A stretch of DNA of 64,000 nt from Eutypa lata (lineage: Eukaryota; Ascomycota; Sordariomycetes; Xylariales; Diatrypaceae). Both the position numbers and the translations under genes were made by a program. Within the stretch, counting starts at the first letter, position 1. Each line of letters begins with the position of its first letter. Positions 35,038 to 47,529 of this stretch are shown here, piece after piece. Under the pieces are notes generated by a model. The model was not told the DNA's origin, ran no database searches, and saw only the letters and a program-made list of their open reading frames with translations. The stretch spans positions 4,154,001 through 4,218,000 of the forward strand of contig JAKULF010000004.1 in assembly GCA_022661535.1 (NCBI GenBank), in the 5' to 3' direction.

Positions 35038-36485
35038 ATGGCTTCGGCTACGGTAGTAACGAGACCACTGCCCGTCCTTCCCGAGGGATGGTCGGCTGAG
35101 AAGGATTTCAAGGCTATCGGCTCAATCACCTCCTCGAGCCAACGCACCATCGAGCCCGTGGGCCCTCATTTCCTCGCCCATGCTCGCCGTGCTAGGCATA
35201 AGCGCACCTTCTCCGAGGATGACCGCATCCAGGCCCAGGAGAGCGCCAAGAATGTCGAGAAGGATGACGATAGCGACGTCAGCGAACCTGAGGATCCTCT
35301 GATGCTGCAGCGCGAGGCTAAGGATTGGAAGGTACGGAAGCATCAGGCATAATTTTCACCATGTTATGCCATGCCATGCCATGCAATTCAAATAAATGCT
35401 AGATATACATTATTTACTAACTACACAATGATTTACAGTCACAAGATCACTACGAAGTCTTAGGTCTCTCCAAGTACCGATGGAAGGCTACTGAAGACCA
35501 AATCAAGCGAGCCCACCGCAAGAAGGTGCTGAAGCACCACCCCGACAAGAAGGCAGCCCAGGGCAGCACCGAGGACGACAACTTCTTCAAGTGCATCCAG
35601 AAGGCGACCGAGGTGCTCCTCGACCCCGTCAAGCGGCGGCAGTTCGACTCGGTGGACGAGAAGGCAGACGTGGACCCACCGAGTAAGAAGGAGGCGGCCA
35701 AGGGCAACTACTACAAGCTGTGGTCGCGGACGTTCAAGGCGGAGTCGCGGTTCAGCAAGCAGCAGCCGGTGCCGCAGTTCGGGGACGAGAACGCCAGCAA
35801 GGACGACGTCGAGGCCTTCTACAACTTCTGGTACAACTTCGACTCGTGGCGGTCGTTCGAGTACCTGGACGAGGACGTGCCCGACGACAACGAGAACCGC
35901 GACCAGAAGCGCCACATGGAGCGCAAGAACACCAACGCGCGCAAGAAGAAGAAGGCCGAGGACAACGCCCGCCTGCGCAAGATGCTCGACGACGCCTCCG
36001 CCGGCGACGAGCGCATCAAGCGCTTCCGCCAGCAGGCCAACGCCGCCAAGAACAAGAAGAAGCTCGACAAGGAGGAGGCCGAGAAGCGCGCCAAGGAGGA
36101 GGCGCGCCTGAAGAAGGAGTCAGAGGAGAAGGCCGCCCGCGAGGCCGAGGAGAAGGCTAAGGCGGACCGCGAGGCTTCGAAGAAGGCCAAGGAGGCCGCC
36201 AAGACCGCCGTCAAGAAGAACAAGCGCGTCCTGAAGGGTTCGGTCAAGGACGCCAATTACTTTGCTGCGGGAGGGGATGCCTCTGCTGCGCAAATTGATG
36301 CCGTGCTAGGCGATGTCGAGCTCGTCCAGGGCAAGATCGACCCCGATGAGATCGCGGCCCTGGCGGCCAAGCTGGGCGGTCTCAAGGTCGCCGACGAGAT
36401 CAAGGGGGTCTGGAGCGAGGAGGTCAAGCGCCTTGTTGGAGCTGGTAAGCTCAAAGATGGCGACGCTAAGTCGCTTGTGGCGTAG
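35038..36485 (+). CDS. zuo1: Zuotin, ribosome-associated J-protein
   Basis: Ribosome-bound DnaJ co-chaperone that, with an atypical Hsp70 (Ssz1), stimulates Ssb-type Hsp70 on nascent chains at the tunnel exit. Exons 35038-35331 and 35439-36485, 446 residues, equal to typical fungal zuotin. The N-terminal Ssz1-interaction region is followed by the J-domain (about 100-170), with DHYEVLGLSKYRWKATEDQ and the HPD motif in KVLKHHPDKK. Next comes the zuotin-homology region (YYKLWSRTFKAESRFS, FYNFWYNFDSWRSFEYLDED), then a long charged helix rich in Lys/Glu/Ala (about 280-390) for ribosome contact. The C-terminal four-helix bundle covers the end (KGSVKDANYFAAG, LKVADEIKG). The intron falls between DWK and SQDHYEVLG and contains a short CCATG direct repeat. 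Confidence 0.96.
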
Positions 36486-38535
36486 TAAATTGATTGTCTC
36501 GTGTCTGTATAGACTACGTAGGTCGGGCAAAACAAGGTTTTCTGGGCTGCTCGTTAGGTAGGCATTCATGGAAGGCGTTGTTGACACGACTATAGATGGA
36601 GGGATGGACCCATGGTGAGGTAGATGGATAGATAGTTAGTTGACTGCGTGCCAGCTTGTCTTGATGGGTGTGTATCTACATACCTACCTACCCAAGCTAA
36701 AGTAGAGCCGATAGAACATGATACGGAACAATGCAATCGATATATGATACGGTTACGTTATAATGAACATCATAATCTCTAGTTACAGTGAGAAGAGGAC
36801 ATGTTTCGACATGGTGTGGCATCATTGGAACACGGAGTACTATACATAGTTTACTATATCACATTATGAGTCCGCCTTGTCATATAGCAGACAACTAACC
36901 AAGGTGAGTATCAACCATGGCCATCTAATCTGGTCTACTTCCATTTGTGGGAGACGAAATCCATGTCGTCAATTGGTAATCGAAAGTTAACTGGGTTGAA
37001 GAGATGGGCGGCATCGGACAAACAACTTGCAGTTGGAATTCCTGGCGTTCCATGTGCTAGCAGCCTCCCCAAGATGTATTAGCTTCCCCCCCCCCTTTGA
37101 TTTCCCTCATATTTCCGTCTTCTAAGATAAGACGCCCATTGGATTTCCTAGGGATAGTATTGATATCAAGCGGAACATTATCCAGGTGGCGTATGTACCC
37201 CCCCTTCCCGCCGCATCTAGATAGCTAAGTAGCCCCATATTACCAAGCGACAGGACAAATGGATATCAATTCTACTCTCGTCTCGATTCGAAGGCGTCGG
37301 TATTTTTGCTGCGTCTCTCGTTCGGGAACAGTGCCGCACGGTGAGTATATATGTATATGATAATCTCGGGAGGTAAGGGGTTCTGCCCCCTTTATAAATA
37401 GGGGACGGCTTATCGCTGTAATGGCAAGGCATTAGTTAGCAATAGGTCGTAATTTGCGAGTATTTTTATTATGTCACTTAGACTGTTACCGGCGAAAGTC
37501 CACTGAGATGCTATTGCCACGAAATTCTAAAGATAGGACTTATCAAAAGCTTATTACACTTACGCCATACATGTAGTCTCATCCCGGGTATGTACCTACA
37601 TGTAGGTAGCAACACTTAATCAGTCCCTTCTTTCTCTTCATGTTTCCACATTCCAACGTACCTATTCGACCAGTCAGTTATGTACCCCCTCAATAAATAC
37701 CAATAGAAGCTCCACTAGGTGATACTAACTAGCCTCGTGTTATGCAACTCCACAGACAGTCGCCTAGGGATTATACCGCCTCATAAGAGGCCGGGGCAAT
37801 GCCGAAATCACAGACAGACACGTGGGATCTTACTGGCATACGTATACTTTTAACTGTCCATCTACGGCCCTTCCGAGAGCCTACACGCGGCATCATCGAG
37901 CATGTATGTACCTGAGCGGTGGTGGTGGTGGTGCGCAGCGTCAGCCATTCGATGACCGTAACCCCGTGCCTACTCTGGGCTCGAAAGACCAATCACCAGT
38001 AGGCGGGAAGCGTCTTCCATCTTCATCTTCATCCTGAACAAGTTTGCCTAGTTAGCAAGGGACTCTCCAGTTTCATGCAGTCAATGCTAGTTAGGGTCCC
38101 GGGACCCTTAGACATGGCATTCTGGGAACCTGTCGTAGTCCTAGCCAACGTTTCCAAATTCAACCCACGCGTTAATATTGGCTTTTGGCAACATGGGGTA
38201 AAACATAAGAGTGACTATCAGGGGTACCGGTGGGTTGCCAAACGTGTAATCTAATGGTGCATGTAATCTACTTCACGGAAGGATGACCTTTCCTGACTCT
38301 CAATGGAGATAGGGTCTACTTTTAAGTCTAATATACAAGCCGACTAGAATCAACTAAGCGTAATGTCACCCAAGCATTTAATAACCAAAGATGCCTAGGT
38401 AACCTCTCCGAAGTTTTCGCTTTCCAATGTCTGAAAAGAAATAACACGCCTAGAATCGTAACTTACAGGACCTCGAACATTGTAGTGGCATGTAATTAGA
38501 TGTAGTACTCCTTAAGAGTCCTCGAAGATATGCGT
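36486..38535. other. Convergent intergenic region, no gene
   Basis: A 2 kb stretch between two 3' ends. It contains a TAGATGGATAGATAG tract near 36611, a C homopolymer near 37087-37097 and a GGT run at about 37917-37933. I found no credible coding or RNA gene. Confidence 0.5.
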
Positions 38536-40392
38536 CTATAAAGGTGACGCGTTCTGTTCAAAAGCCCATATTGGATTCTGGCCTGTAGCCCCAGAAATAT
38601 ACCTGTTGACCGGATAGACCCCATCGGAGTCTGGTATAAACACGTCACTATCATGTTGCAGGGCATCACCCTCGGGATCACGTGGGGACCAAATAGATAT
38701 AACGGGCACGTCAGCCGCTCTCAAGGCATCCAAAGCCTCGGCCCAGGTACCACTAAGAAGGTATACAAATTTGAGGCGTAGTTCTTGCAAAACCGGGCTA
38801 GCAGTCTGAAGAAAGCTTCGGAGGTCTTTCAAGTGGAAGGCGGTTCGCGTCAGCGACACGGATTCCAGGTTGGGCCACTGTCGAAACGTCATGACGGGGC
38901 CTACGTCGAACTCGGAGAGCGCCCTCGGGAATATCATGTGGTGATCCAAGGCGATCTTACGGATGCTTGCCGTGTCTAGTACGGAATGCAGGAAAAGAAC
39001 GAGGGGTTTGAAATCGGTAGTCTCAGACTCCATCCATTCCCGGTCCAGCTTTGGTCGATATTTGAAGAATTTGAGCCCCTGCATCGCCGCACTCAATTCG
39101 GTGGTGTCTATATTTCCTTCCAGGAGGCCTGCGTATCGATTGATCGGAATCTCAATTGTAAGAGTGGCTAGTTGAATACCCGCCCGGTGGATATATACCG
39201 GTAACTCAGGGATAATTTCAATCGGCAGCCCGACTTGTTCGTTTGACCTTCCAAGGTACCATTCGGTAGGCTGTAAGAGCATTTGGAAGATATGATCGTC
39301 GTCTTCCACCTTTTCAATTTGAAACGACTCCCTCTCGCAGTAACGGATGTCGTGGAATTCGAGGCGTCGGGCAACGGGCAACCTAGCCATCGCAGCAGCT
39401 ACACGACGGCTGAAATTGCCCTCGCTGCGCAGTGCTTCCTGGGCTTCGAATCGAGACCGGTACTCTTCGTGCGCTCTCCGAAGTAGCGACTGGTACTTCG
39501 ATTTCTGTTCATCTAAGACAGCTTCGCTAGATTCTTCCTCATGAGATATGCTGTGAAACGCGAGCTCAGCGGCCTCCCCAGTGTCGAGCAGCGTCTGCCA
39601 ATGCTTCGCGGTCATGTTCGTTGGCATTTCGTTTCTCAGGCTTGCGAGCTTTGACTCCACCATAGCATACCCATACATACCGAAGGAGGATAAGTCCTCC
39701 GCTTGGGTGGCATCGTAATAGTGCAAAAGAGCTCGGACTGTCCGAACACCAGGTCCTATAGTAGGGTGTTGTGCTATTTCTTCCAGCCGTGCGAGGGAAT
39801 CCGGTTGCATTTCGACATAGAGGGAGGGGATGAGCAGATGTGAGCTGATTTCACAGAACTTCCGGCAGGTGAGCCGGATGCGTTCGATGTTGCGAATCCC
39901 CTCTTGGAACTTCCTGGCTTCTATGTCGTACCGATACGTGGAGCCCTCATTGTTGTTCATATCTAAGGAGCTCTCATCGTCTGTGACTACAGACCCTGCT
40001 TCGCTTGCATCCGCGGATCGTGGGTTGGCGATAACCATGGAATTCATGTCCTCCACCTCCCAGCCCCTGGCTTGTTCGAAGATCTGTACCAGTATCTCTT
40101 CAGGTAGATCGGTAATCTGCAGAGGCCGGATCATGGGCTCGGCTAACGTGTCAAACATTTGCCGCAACGACGTCATAACGCCTGCTAAGGCATTCTTTTG
40201 GTCGTATATGCTCTTGAAGATAGAATGACCGGATGGGAAAGTACTTCTACAAGCCTGTTCGTGTTCGGAGAAAATCCGGTCTTGTTCCTCGATGACACCC
40301 ATCATCTGGTCCAATATCTTCAGGTTTTGGAATGCCCCATCGAGCAAGACGCTGCGAACAGCAGAGCTAGATTCTTCTGAGATTGAGTCCAT
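38536..40392 (-). CDS. F-box-like domain protein, large and intronless
   Basis: Single exon, 618 residues from the ATG at 40392. An in-frame GTG lies upstream but is not needed. Residues about 90-112 (PLQITDLPEEILVQIFEQAR) match the F-box consensus, which recruits targets to SCF ubiquitin ligases through Skp1. The preceding 85 residues are predicted helical (LKILDQMMGVIEEQDRIF). After an acidic spacer comes IERIRLTCRKFCEISSHLLI, as in many fungal F-box proteins that describe a tall C-terminal repeat region. The C-terminal half has irregular leucine-rich segments (LESVSLTRTAFHLKDLRSFL, VLQELRLKFVYLL) suggesting LRR-like target binding. Fungi carry very many such genes of unknown target, so I give no symbol. 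The N-terminal helical extension before the F-box is longer than usual. Confidence 0.85.
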   Translation of the reverse strand: MDSISEESSSAVRSVLLDGAFQNLKILDQMMGVIEEQDRIFSEHEQACRSTFPSGHSIFKSIYDQKNALAGVMTSLRQMFDTLAEPMIRPLQITDLPEEILVQIFEQARGWEVEDMNSMVIANPRSADASEAGSVVTDDESSLDMNNNEGSTYRYDIEARKFQEGIRNIERIRLTCRKFCEISSHLLIPSLYVEMQPDSLARLEEIAQHPTIGPGVRTVRALLHYYDATQAEDLSSFGMYGYAMVESKLASLRNEMPTNMTAKHWQTLLDTGEAAELAFHSISHEEESSEAVLDEQKSKYQSLLRRAHEEYRSRFEAQEALRSEGNFSRRVAAAMARLPVARRLEFHDIRYCERESFQIEKVEDDDHIFQMLLQPTEWYLGRSNEQVGLPIEIIPELPVYIHRAGIQLATLTIEIPINRYAGLLEGNIDTTELSAAMQGLKFFKYRPKLDREWMESETTDFKPLVLFLHSVLDTASIRKIALDHHMIFPRALSEFDVGPVMTFRQWPNLESVSLTRTAFHLKDLRSFLQTASPVLQELRLKFVYLLSGTWAEALDALRAADVPVISIWSPRDPEGDALQHDSDVFIPDSDGVYPVNRYISGATGQNPIWAFEQNASPL

Positions 40393-42693
40393 GGCGAGTA
40401 GTAGTGCAATAAGCACGGCGATTTGACAAGGGTGGTAGAGTTTAAAGTAGGCTTGACAAATTAAGTATGTAGCTACCTAGGTAGGCAGTTAATATTGATC
40501 GGTTGAAATCTTACATGAGCTCTAGGTAGTAAAGGATGAGGGGAAGCTGAGGTGGGGTGAATAGTCCTAGATGTGACGGTGGGCTAGCTTTTAAAAGAAT
40601 GTTACCTCCATGCCTTCCTGACAACTATGTAGACTTGGCACACAGGAAAAAAATAAATAGCACAACGGAGTCCGAGTAACTTCTGGCTGTAAAATGAACC
40701 AATCATTTGTGTAGCTAATTATATCTTACATGATGACATGTCGTACGTAGATTAAACTCCACCGATGGATTTGTTCCAATGTATCACAACAATGGATAAG
40801 GTGGACGAGCTTGGCATTAATCTGGAGGACTTGATAGTAAGCTGAAGCATTGTAGAGTTGTAGGTATCAGCAGACACGTACATCGTAATAGTTTCGAGGT
40901 ACGGGTGTCTAGGCCTGCCAACATAGGACCAAGTCTACGTGCGTACGACCAGCTATTCTAATGGCGTTTTTTTCGCTCTATAGCAAGGCTGAGCTAAAAT
41001 ATGCCATAAACATGGTTAAATATGCCCCTTGCAAGATGAAGCATGGAATATTTCGAATGGGAAATAGGATCCTGTTTATGATACTGGTAATTCCTCAAAC
41101 ATAAAGAATAGACTTACAGTGTCTACGTATATAATATTAAGGACGACACTATCCAGGGAAATAAAAAGCCAACTCATAAAATAGGAGCTCACCAATAAAC
41201 CACAAGGCTACGATAAGCAACGACGCCAGGAGCAATGCTCAAATTGATAGATTGCAGTATATTCTTCAACATGCCAGTAGCCTTGCATGATCGACCTCAT
41301 ATAGCTGCTGGCTGGCAAGGTGGTAGAATTGAGACCCCCAAAGGTGTACTAAGGCTGTGTTAAACTAAATCATAATGGTCAATGATGAAGCTGAACTGAA
41401 TTACATCTACTTCTGCACCTATCAAGTTCCTCAATGTTTGTTGACCCATTATTGCTAATTTTCATGTTAGATCTATGGAATGAGGCAGGTTAGAAGGTAG
41501 CATTGAAACCCGGTAAGTGACCGGACCAAGGCGGCTCTCCCATTTGAGCCTCCCAGGGCCGATCCTGTACGTGGAATACGACTATACAAGATAGCCGCTC
41601 TGAGTTTAGATCATATGCATAGTAATTAATGGCGAATTTGGGGCGATGCTTCTGTACTCACGACATCAATTTAAAGTAAGCTATACTAAAATGTATCAGC
41701 TACTTGCTTCTGGCTAGGCGGTTCTCTGGATTTTTGGAGTCCTGTTTCTTTTCCAAGGTCATCCCATCTTCCTAATTCCATGAAACATATATATCGCTTT
41801 TTTACTAACTATGTCTAAGAATCACTAGCAACGCTTCTTGCACACTACCCCAGTTGCCTCAGGATAACCGCGGAATCCAGGGTTCCGTAGATTTGCTTCA
41901 TGCTGGGAAACTTTATCATCATGTCTTTGATCTCACCGGCAACTTTCAACTGTAAGCAGACTTTGGCTATGCCGTATAAAAGAGATAGATGAGCTGCGAG
42001 GTGTAATAGGTCATCCATACCCATTCCCGTAACCTGGCCCTGTTGATCGATGAGATGCGCCGTTCTTAGCGTATCCACAGTTAAGTCCCTCGCAGCTCGC
42101 ACCCCCTGTAACGATTGAGGGCGTATGCAGGTAAATGAAACCTTTTACACAGAGAGGGACGTCCCAACGTTAGGCGATAACTCTTATATCGACGTACAAT
42201 AAATTGAGAGGTACCTATCTATTTCTAAACAAATAAGCCTAGGTATGGTTCACTACTCCGGCGCCCCGGCCCCATGTGTATCGCCTTTTTTGACCTGTAT
42301 CTCTTTTGATATTGCATATTGAGCGGCTATTAGCTAACCCTACTTGCCCTACCTTCGACATCATTTCTATATATAGATCAACGAGGTAGAATTATCCTAA
42401 AATGGGGCGTTCCATACCTAAGATAGTACAAATTGTAAGCACTTAATTAGTTCCCAGCGGATTGGAACGCTATTCGCCCTGGCTTTTAACTTCGCCGCGG
42501 AGCTTTAAAGTATAATACCTTAGTAATTGCTTAAGTATGAAGGGATGTCTTTAGACATTTCCAGTCCCCGAAACCCTCCCCCACGACTTCTCTTAAGTCA
42601 TCACCTGTTGGCTCTTAGGGTATTTCACGAGCGACAACACCAGCTGATTTGGGCAAGTATAAAACATTACAAGGATATCATTGCGAATTTAAC
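40393..42693. other. Intergenic with a small coding relic
   Basis: 2.3 kb mostly without genes. A short frame from an ATG near 40760 (MDLFQCITTMDKVDELGINL) runs into a GTAAGC donor-like site but no downstream exon was found. A second coding-like piece at 41845-42110 on the minus strand is listed separately. The rest is AT-rich. Confidence 0.4.
41845..42110 (-). other. Unidentified exon-like fragment
   Basis: A minus-strand frame reads GVRAARDLTVDTLRTAHLID, then MDDLLHLAAHLSLLYGIAKV and MKQIYGTLDSAVILRQLG before its stop. It is preceded by a good acceptor (CGTTACAG). It looks like the last exon of a protein gene, but no upstream exons were found in the AT-rich DNA before it and I do not recognise the family. 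It may be a relic of a truncated gene. Confidence 0.35.
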
Positions 42694-43802
42694 ATGATGT
42701 TGATGAACTTGAATGGTTGGTTCATTCTCTTCCTCGAGAAATATGTATACGCGCTTCCCGAGCCGCCGCGCCGGAAGCGGACCAAGCCGATGCAAGTCAT
42801 ATGCGTCGGGCTGCCTCGTACGGGCACCGAGTCTCTCCAACACGCCCTGCTAAGGCTCGGGTACGATCACACTTTTCACGGGTGGGATATCAACTACGAG
42901 GAGCCTAGTTACTGCCCACAATGGGTTCGACTATGTCGCAAAAAGTGAGTGCGTCTTATCTCTTGTTTCGTTTCCAGTCTTCTTTCATCCTAGTTTTGTG
43001 TATGTTTTCTGTAAGCTCACCCTCCCCGATTGCCAAGATACTTCGGCCCCACCGACGGAAATGCCACCATTACGGCCGCCGACTTCGACGCGGTGATCGG
43101 CCACTCCGTCGCCGTGACGGATGCGGTCGGCTCCGTGTTCGCCGCCGAGCTCATAGCCGCGTACCCCGATGCCAAGGTCATCCTGAACAAGCGCGATGAC
43201 ATCGAGGCGTGGCATCGCAGCCTGGTCAATGCGAACGCGCGGGTCTTCTTATCCTGGCCGGTATTCCTCGTCTTCGGCGCGCTATCCTGGCTGAGCCCCG
43301 ACTGCTTCTGGGCCTGGCAGGTGTATGTGCGTTTCATGTGGCCGGGCCTGTTTCGCGCCTTGGACGGCAATATCGCCACGGGAATGGAGAGGAACGGCAA
43401 GTGGGTCTATCGCGGTAAGTGGGATTCTCCTGAAAATCTAACACTCGCCATTTCGAGTCTACCATGTCTATAAAAAAAATTCTACAATATCCCAAATGCC
43501 AGCTGGTTTCCGTCTAGAGTGGCTAATATGGGAATGCAGAACATTATAACATGGTCCGTGGGCTTGTGCCTAAGGAAAGGCGGCTGGAGTGGACGGTCCA
43601 GGATGGGTGGGAGCCTCTATGCAAATTCTTGGGGAAAGATATCCCTGATGAATCGTTCCCCCGTACCAACACCGGCGCAGGTTGGGCGGGCCAGGAGTCG
43701 AAACTCATGAGGAGGTATCTCATGGGCGCAGTGAGAACTATCGTCATGTTGACTACAGTTGCTGTCCCGGCGGGGCTTATTTGGTACAAGACAATGCGCT
43801 AG
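42694..43802 (+). CDS. Sulfotransferase-like P-loop protein (Sulfotransfer_4 family)
   Basis: Fungal member of the PF17784-type family, which has a PAPS-dependent sulfotransferase fold; activity and substrate are unproven. Exons 42694-42944, 43038-43414 and 43540-43802, 296 residues. The P-loop-like 5'-phosphosulfate motif is VGLPRTGTESLQHALLRLGY (about residues 38-57), with the conserved HGWD following. In the second exon come GHSVAVTDAVGSVFAAELIA, AYPDAKVILNKRD and WHRSL, all family landmarks. The third exon gives MVRGLVPKERRLEWTVQDGW and WEPLCKFLGKDIPDESFPR. A final hydrophobic segment (TIVMLTTVAVPAGLIWY) suggests a C-terminal membrane anchor. The start is uncertain: ATGs at 42697, 42703 and the later MQVICVG would all keep the P-loop. 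Confidence 0.88.
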
Positions 43803-44407
43803 ACAGAAGCCCCAGTAGACACGCCTCGTTTCCTTCCACGAAAGTTCACGCAATGCAACGAGCCGTTTGTGCTGTTTGTGGATTATGTTTCCCAGCGTTC
43901 CTCATTCACACCATATATATGCGTACTAAATTTACACATCTCAACGGTCTCAAATACCACGGGAACCGCGCGCTTGTTTCCATCAATATGTTATTATTGG
44001 ATTCGGTAAAAGATCGGGCGCCCAAACGTTACGTTTTGGACGCTTATTATAGCTTATATATTCCTACAGTTATGAACTCAGCTAGGCCTAAAAGTTGTCT
44101 AATTTCGTTCAATATTTAACTGCTTTATTAGCTTGGTTGAGTTGAGCCTAGCTACGCATTGGAGATACCTTCATTTCCAAATAACTCATAGCAAGTTAAG
44201 TGACACCCTAGGTAGAACCTAATCACACCACCTAGAACAGGCTACTTCTACAATTTGCACCATACTAGTAACCTAGGTTATTTCTTCACTAGCCATTATT
44301 ATCCCCCTATCCTTAGATGAGAGCATTTAGTACCTGCTTCATGACTACAATCTATTATACCCTAGCCATTGAGCCGAGAATGATCACCCAGACTTCCACA
44401 CGTAATA
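43803..44407. other. Convergent intergenic region
   Basis: Short AT-rich spacer between the sulfotransferase 3' end and the readthrough end of the glycosyltransferase. No gene recognised. Confidence 0.5.
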
Positions 44408-46924
44408 CTACCTCCTACCCCCCTTTCGACCTTTCAAGCCATCGAAGTCATCCAGAATGGCTCTATAATCGTTCTCCCAAGACTGGTCGTGTTCCACCAG
44501 CCACTTTCCCATCTCCCACCTCGCTTCCATGATTCTTCGTCTCGCATGGGACTTCACCGCAGAGCGGATACTCCTCGATATGCCCTAGGCTAGATATGCC
44601 ACCAATCCAGTGACGGCAGCAGTTGTTTTGGTGGCGAACCCAACCGCCCCCTGACCCAGCCCCTTCGCGACACCAGTGGATCCTTCTAGCTTCTTCGCGT
44701 GGTACGTACGCACAAAAATCCCCGTCGCAGCGCCATACACCCCCTGGTAGAACGAAGAGCCCCCTACCTCCATCCCGCTCCGCCAGTCACACACGTGCGC
44801 GTGAGGGGGCCTGGACTCGCTCCAGAGCTCCGGCACTGCGCGCATACCCTCGGTTACTGCCACGGGGATCTCGACTAGCACGCCGTTGGCAATGCGGACG
44901 AAAGCTCTCCCGAAGCTCTTCGCCGAGGCTACTACCATGGCGATTCCTGTGGAGTGGGGCGCTTGCTCTTCACTGAAGGGTTCTGGCGCTTCGTTGAAGT
45001 GCACGAGCTCTCCGGCCTGCGGGAGAATCGCGGTACTGCTGGGTACGGCTGCAAGCGGAGCTGTACCGGACTCGGCGCCTTCGGGCCGTTCCTGAATGGT
45101 GTCTGTGCTCTGCTTCGGGTGTCCTTGCTTGTATATTTTTATCGGCTTTCGGACAATCCCCGCCACCGCATCGGCTACACCTACCACGGTGCTGAGCGAC
45201 GCTGACGAAATAGCTGTAAAGGGTCCCCAGCGGTGGGGCTCGATGTCGACATTTCCAGTACAATGCCTAGAGTCTGTGTCAATTTGTCTGCTTGAAGTTG
45301 CCTATGCAAGTAAGGATTTCGTCATCATAATACGTACAGTCTTAGATCCTGCCCTGTGGTTTTTACACGATCCCGCAATACCGTTGCTACGGCTTGACAC
45401 ATCTGAACGGTCCTCTGACCACGACCATATGCCCAAACCGCCGTCTGGTCCGGGAAGAAATTACAAGTCATCTTCTTCAGGGGTAGATGTCGATAAAAGG
45501 ACTCAACAACAGCGTTGACGCCGTCTTCGGTAGCCATGCGGCGTGAGAGATCCAATGCCGCCTCCATCACCTCGGGCGAGAGGCAGGTCTTTATCGCAGA
45601 TGCTAGTTTTTGCGACGTGAGAAATTCGTACGGTTGTGGTGGGGGACCGGCCCCGGCCTTGTTAATCACTGTACCCCAAAAGAATTGGCTATTTGAAATC
45701 AGCTTCCATCCGGGTACAATAACAGCATGCTGGGTTCGGCTTACTCTCCAAAGAAAGGCACAATGGCTGTTGGTCGGCCATACCTCAATCCACATGCAGC
45801 GGTGCCAGCCCCACCGTGATGTACAACCGCTGCGACTCGTTGAAACAGCCATTCGTGTGGGCAGTCGTCGATGTAGTAGATATTAGGTGACGGCTCCCCC
45901 ATCAACTTGCTCCAACCCTTGGAAACAATGGCCCGCACGCCCGCGGTACTCACAGCACTAAGGACCATTGCCAACAAGCCATCGGGATCGCCCACGACGA
46001 TACTACCAAAGCCAATATACACCGGAGGCGGACCTGTGTTAAGAAACTTGGTGAGGTCATCCGGTGGGGTGTATTGTGCTGGTTCTCGAAAGATAAATCC
46101 ACTTATATCTGCGAACATATTAGTTTGTAGCCTTATCCGATAATTCACTCAAGACTCCTTACCTATGTTGTCTCCCCAATCCAATGGCTTCGGTACAAGC
46201 GATGGGGACCAACAGTATGTGATTGGTATTCTGAGCGTCTTGAGCAATCCCGGCCCCTCTGTGGCTGGGACTGCCTCGAGATCTAGTGTGTGTACTCCCC
46301 AATAGTTGACAAGATCACCTAATCTGCAACGTGGGTTAACTTAATCCTCTGATTCTTTCGTTTTCATCTAGATGCTCACCCTTGCCACGTGAGGAAGTCT
46401 ACGGCCGCATAAGAGGCGTAGTTGGTTTTCCCAGTCCCGTTCTCCTTAGATTTCATGCCAGAAAGCGGCTGCGGAAAAGCAGTCGTCGGGCTCCAGGGCA
46501 TCGTGAAGACGATATGCAGCGGGATACCCAGCGCTTCTGCGCAATGAACATGGGTGAAGCTCGGAGGATTCGCAATGATAGCGTCAGCTACGAAGGGGGA
46601 GCTAGTCTCTGGGTCAGGGTTGATGCAAGAGTCCCAGAAGCCGATTAGCATGCGTCTATACATAGAACGCTTCCTCTGCATGGCACCTTCGCGTAGGGTT
46701 GCGAGGTCAGGGATTAAGTTGGAGCTGTTGACCATGTAGGCCATGAGCTCGGCTGGGTTGCCACCAATAGGGTAGAACTCGAGGTTAGACTCGCGCACGA
46801 AAGAGGCGAATATATCATGTGTCGCGAGGCGGACTCTATGCCCGTGTTCTTGAAGAGCATTTCCCAGTGCGATGAATGGTTGCACATCACCGCGACTGCC
46901 AACCACATGGATAACAATGTTCAT
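44408..46924 (-). pseudogene. Sterol-glucosyltransferase-like GT1 enzyme with in-frame TAG near the end
   Basis: UDP-glucose-dependent glucosyltransferase of the fungal sterol 3-beta-glucosyltransferase type, though shorter than Atg26 and lacking visible PH/GRAM domains. Exons complement 46380-46924, 46163-46323, 45745-46108, 45338-45688 and 44585-45266 give 700 residues to TAG 44585-44587. Marks: MNIVIHVVGSRGDVQPFIAL at the N-terminus, FLTWQGLGDLVNYWG, PPPVYIGFGSIVVGDP and the UDP-sugar site VVHHGGAGTAACGLRYGRPT followed by FFGDQFFWG. The C-terminal extension (HCTGNVDIEPHRWGPFTAI onward) is typical of this fungal subgroup. After the TAG the same frame stays open for 58 codons (GISRSIRSAVKSHARRRIM, EARWEMGKWLVEHDQSW) up to TAG 44408-44410, and this matches how relatives end. 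The stop is thus probably a CAG-to-TAG change or read through. The catalytic core precedes it, so a 700-residue product could still work. Confidence 0.72.
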
Positions 46925-47529
46925 GTGAATGGGGGGTGGCTCAGTCCGCGGGCGGTATTGCGGTGGTGTTGCCGGTATTACAGTTTCACATTGCGAAAAG
47001 TTGATATGTGAGTAGGGCGGAGACGGATCCTCAATGGGAACTTGTCCCTGAGCTTGTTGCTGTTAGTGAATGGCATTTTCACTGGAAAGGGAGATGGAGG
47101 GAAGAAGGCTAAGTACCAGATGAACCTGCGATCCCGTCTCTATTCATTTCTACTTAAGCTGGGAGACGAATCGGTTTAACAGATTGACTCAAGTCTATGA
47201 ACTGGAACTACATAAGATGGTAAGCTAAGGGGACGGGAATATATGTATTAGATAAAGTGGAGAGTTGCATGCATCCAGGGACCGCGGGCGGAGCCATGAC
47301 TAGTATGGGGTTCTATGCATGGCTTAGATACTTCAGCTACGTAGTGGCACACAGTATTATGGAGAATCAGGGATACGAATATACATGGACATTAAGGTTT
47401 ATCTTTCTAAGGCACGTATGATGCTTCTTCTAAGTCTGTCCAAATTCCCATATAGAATCTACTCGATTCTAGTCAAGTGAGTGTTGATTTTCTATATTGG
47501 CGTTAGGGAGGACAGGACAGCCTCGGATG
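46925..47529. other. Intergenic promoter of the glycosyltransferase
   Basis: No gene seen. Upstream of the GT1 start and downstream of the membrane protein gene; both are read leftward. Confidence 0.5.

Noticed and set aside
44585..44587. Known fungal TGA-CTA readthrough signal as the cause of extended products
   Set aside because: The stop here is TAG-GGC, and the other two are TAG-GCT and TGA-AGA; none fits that motif. Readthrough stays only a hypothesis.
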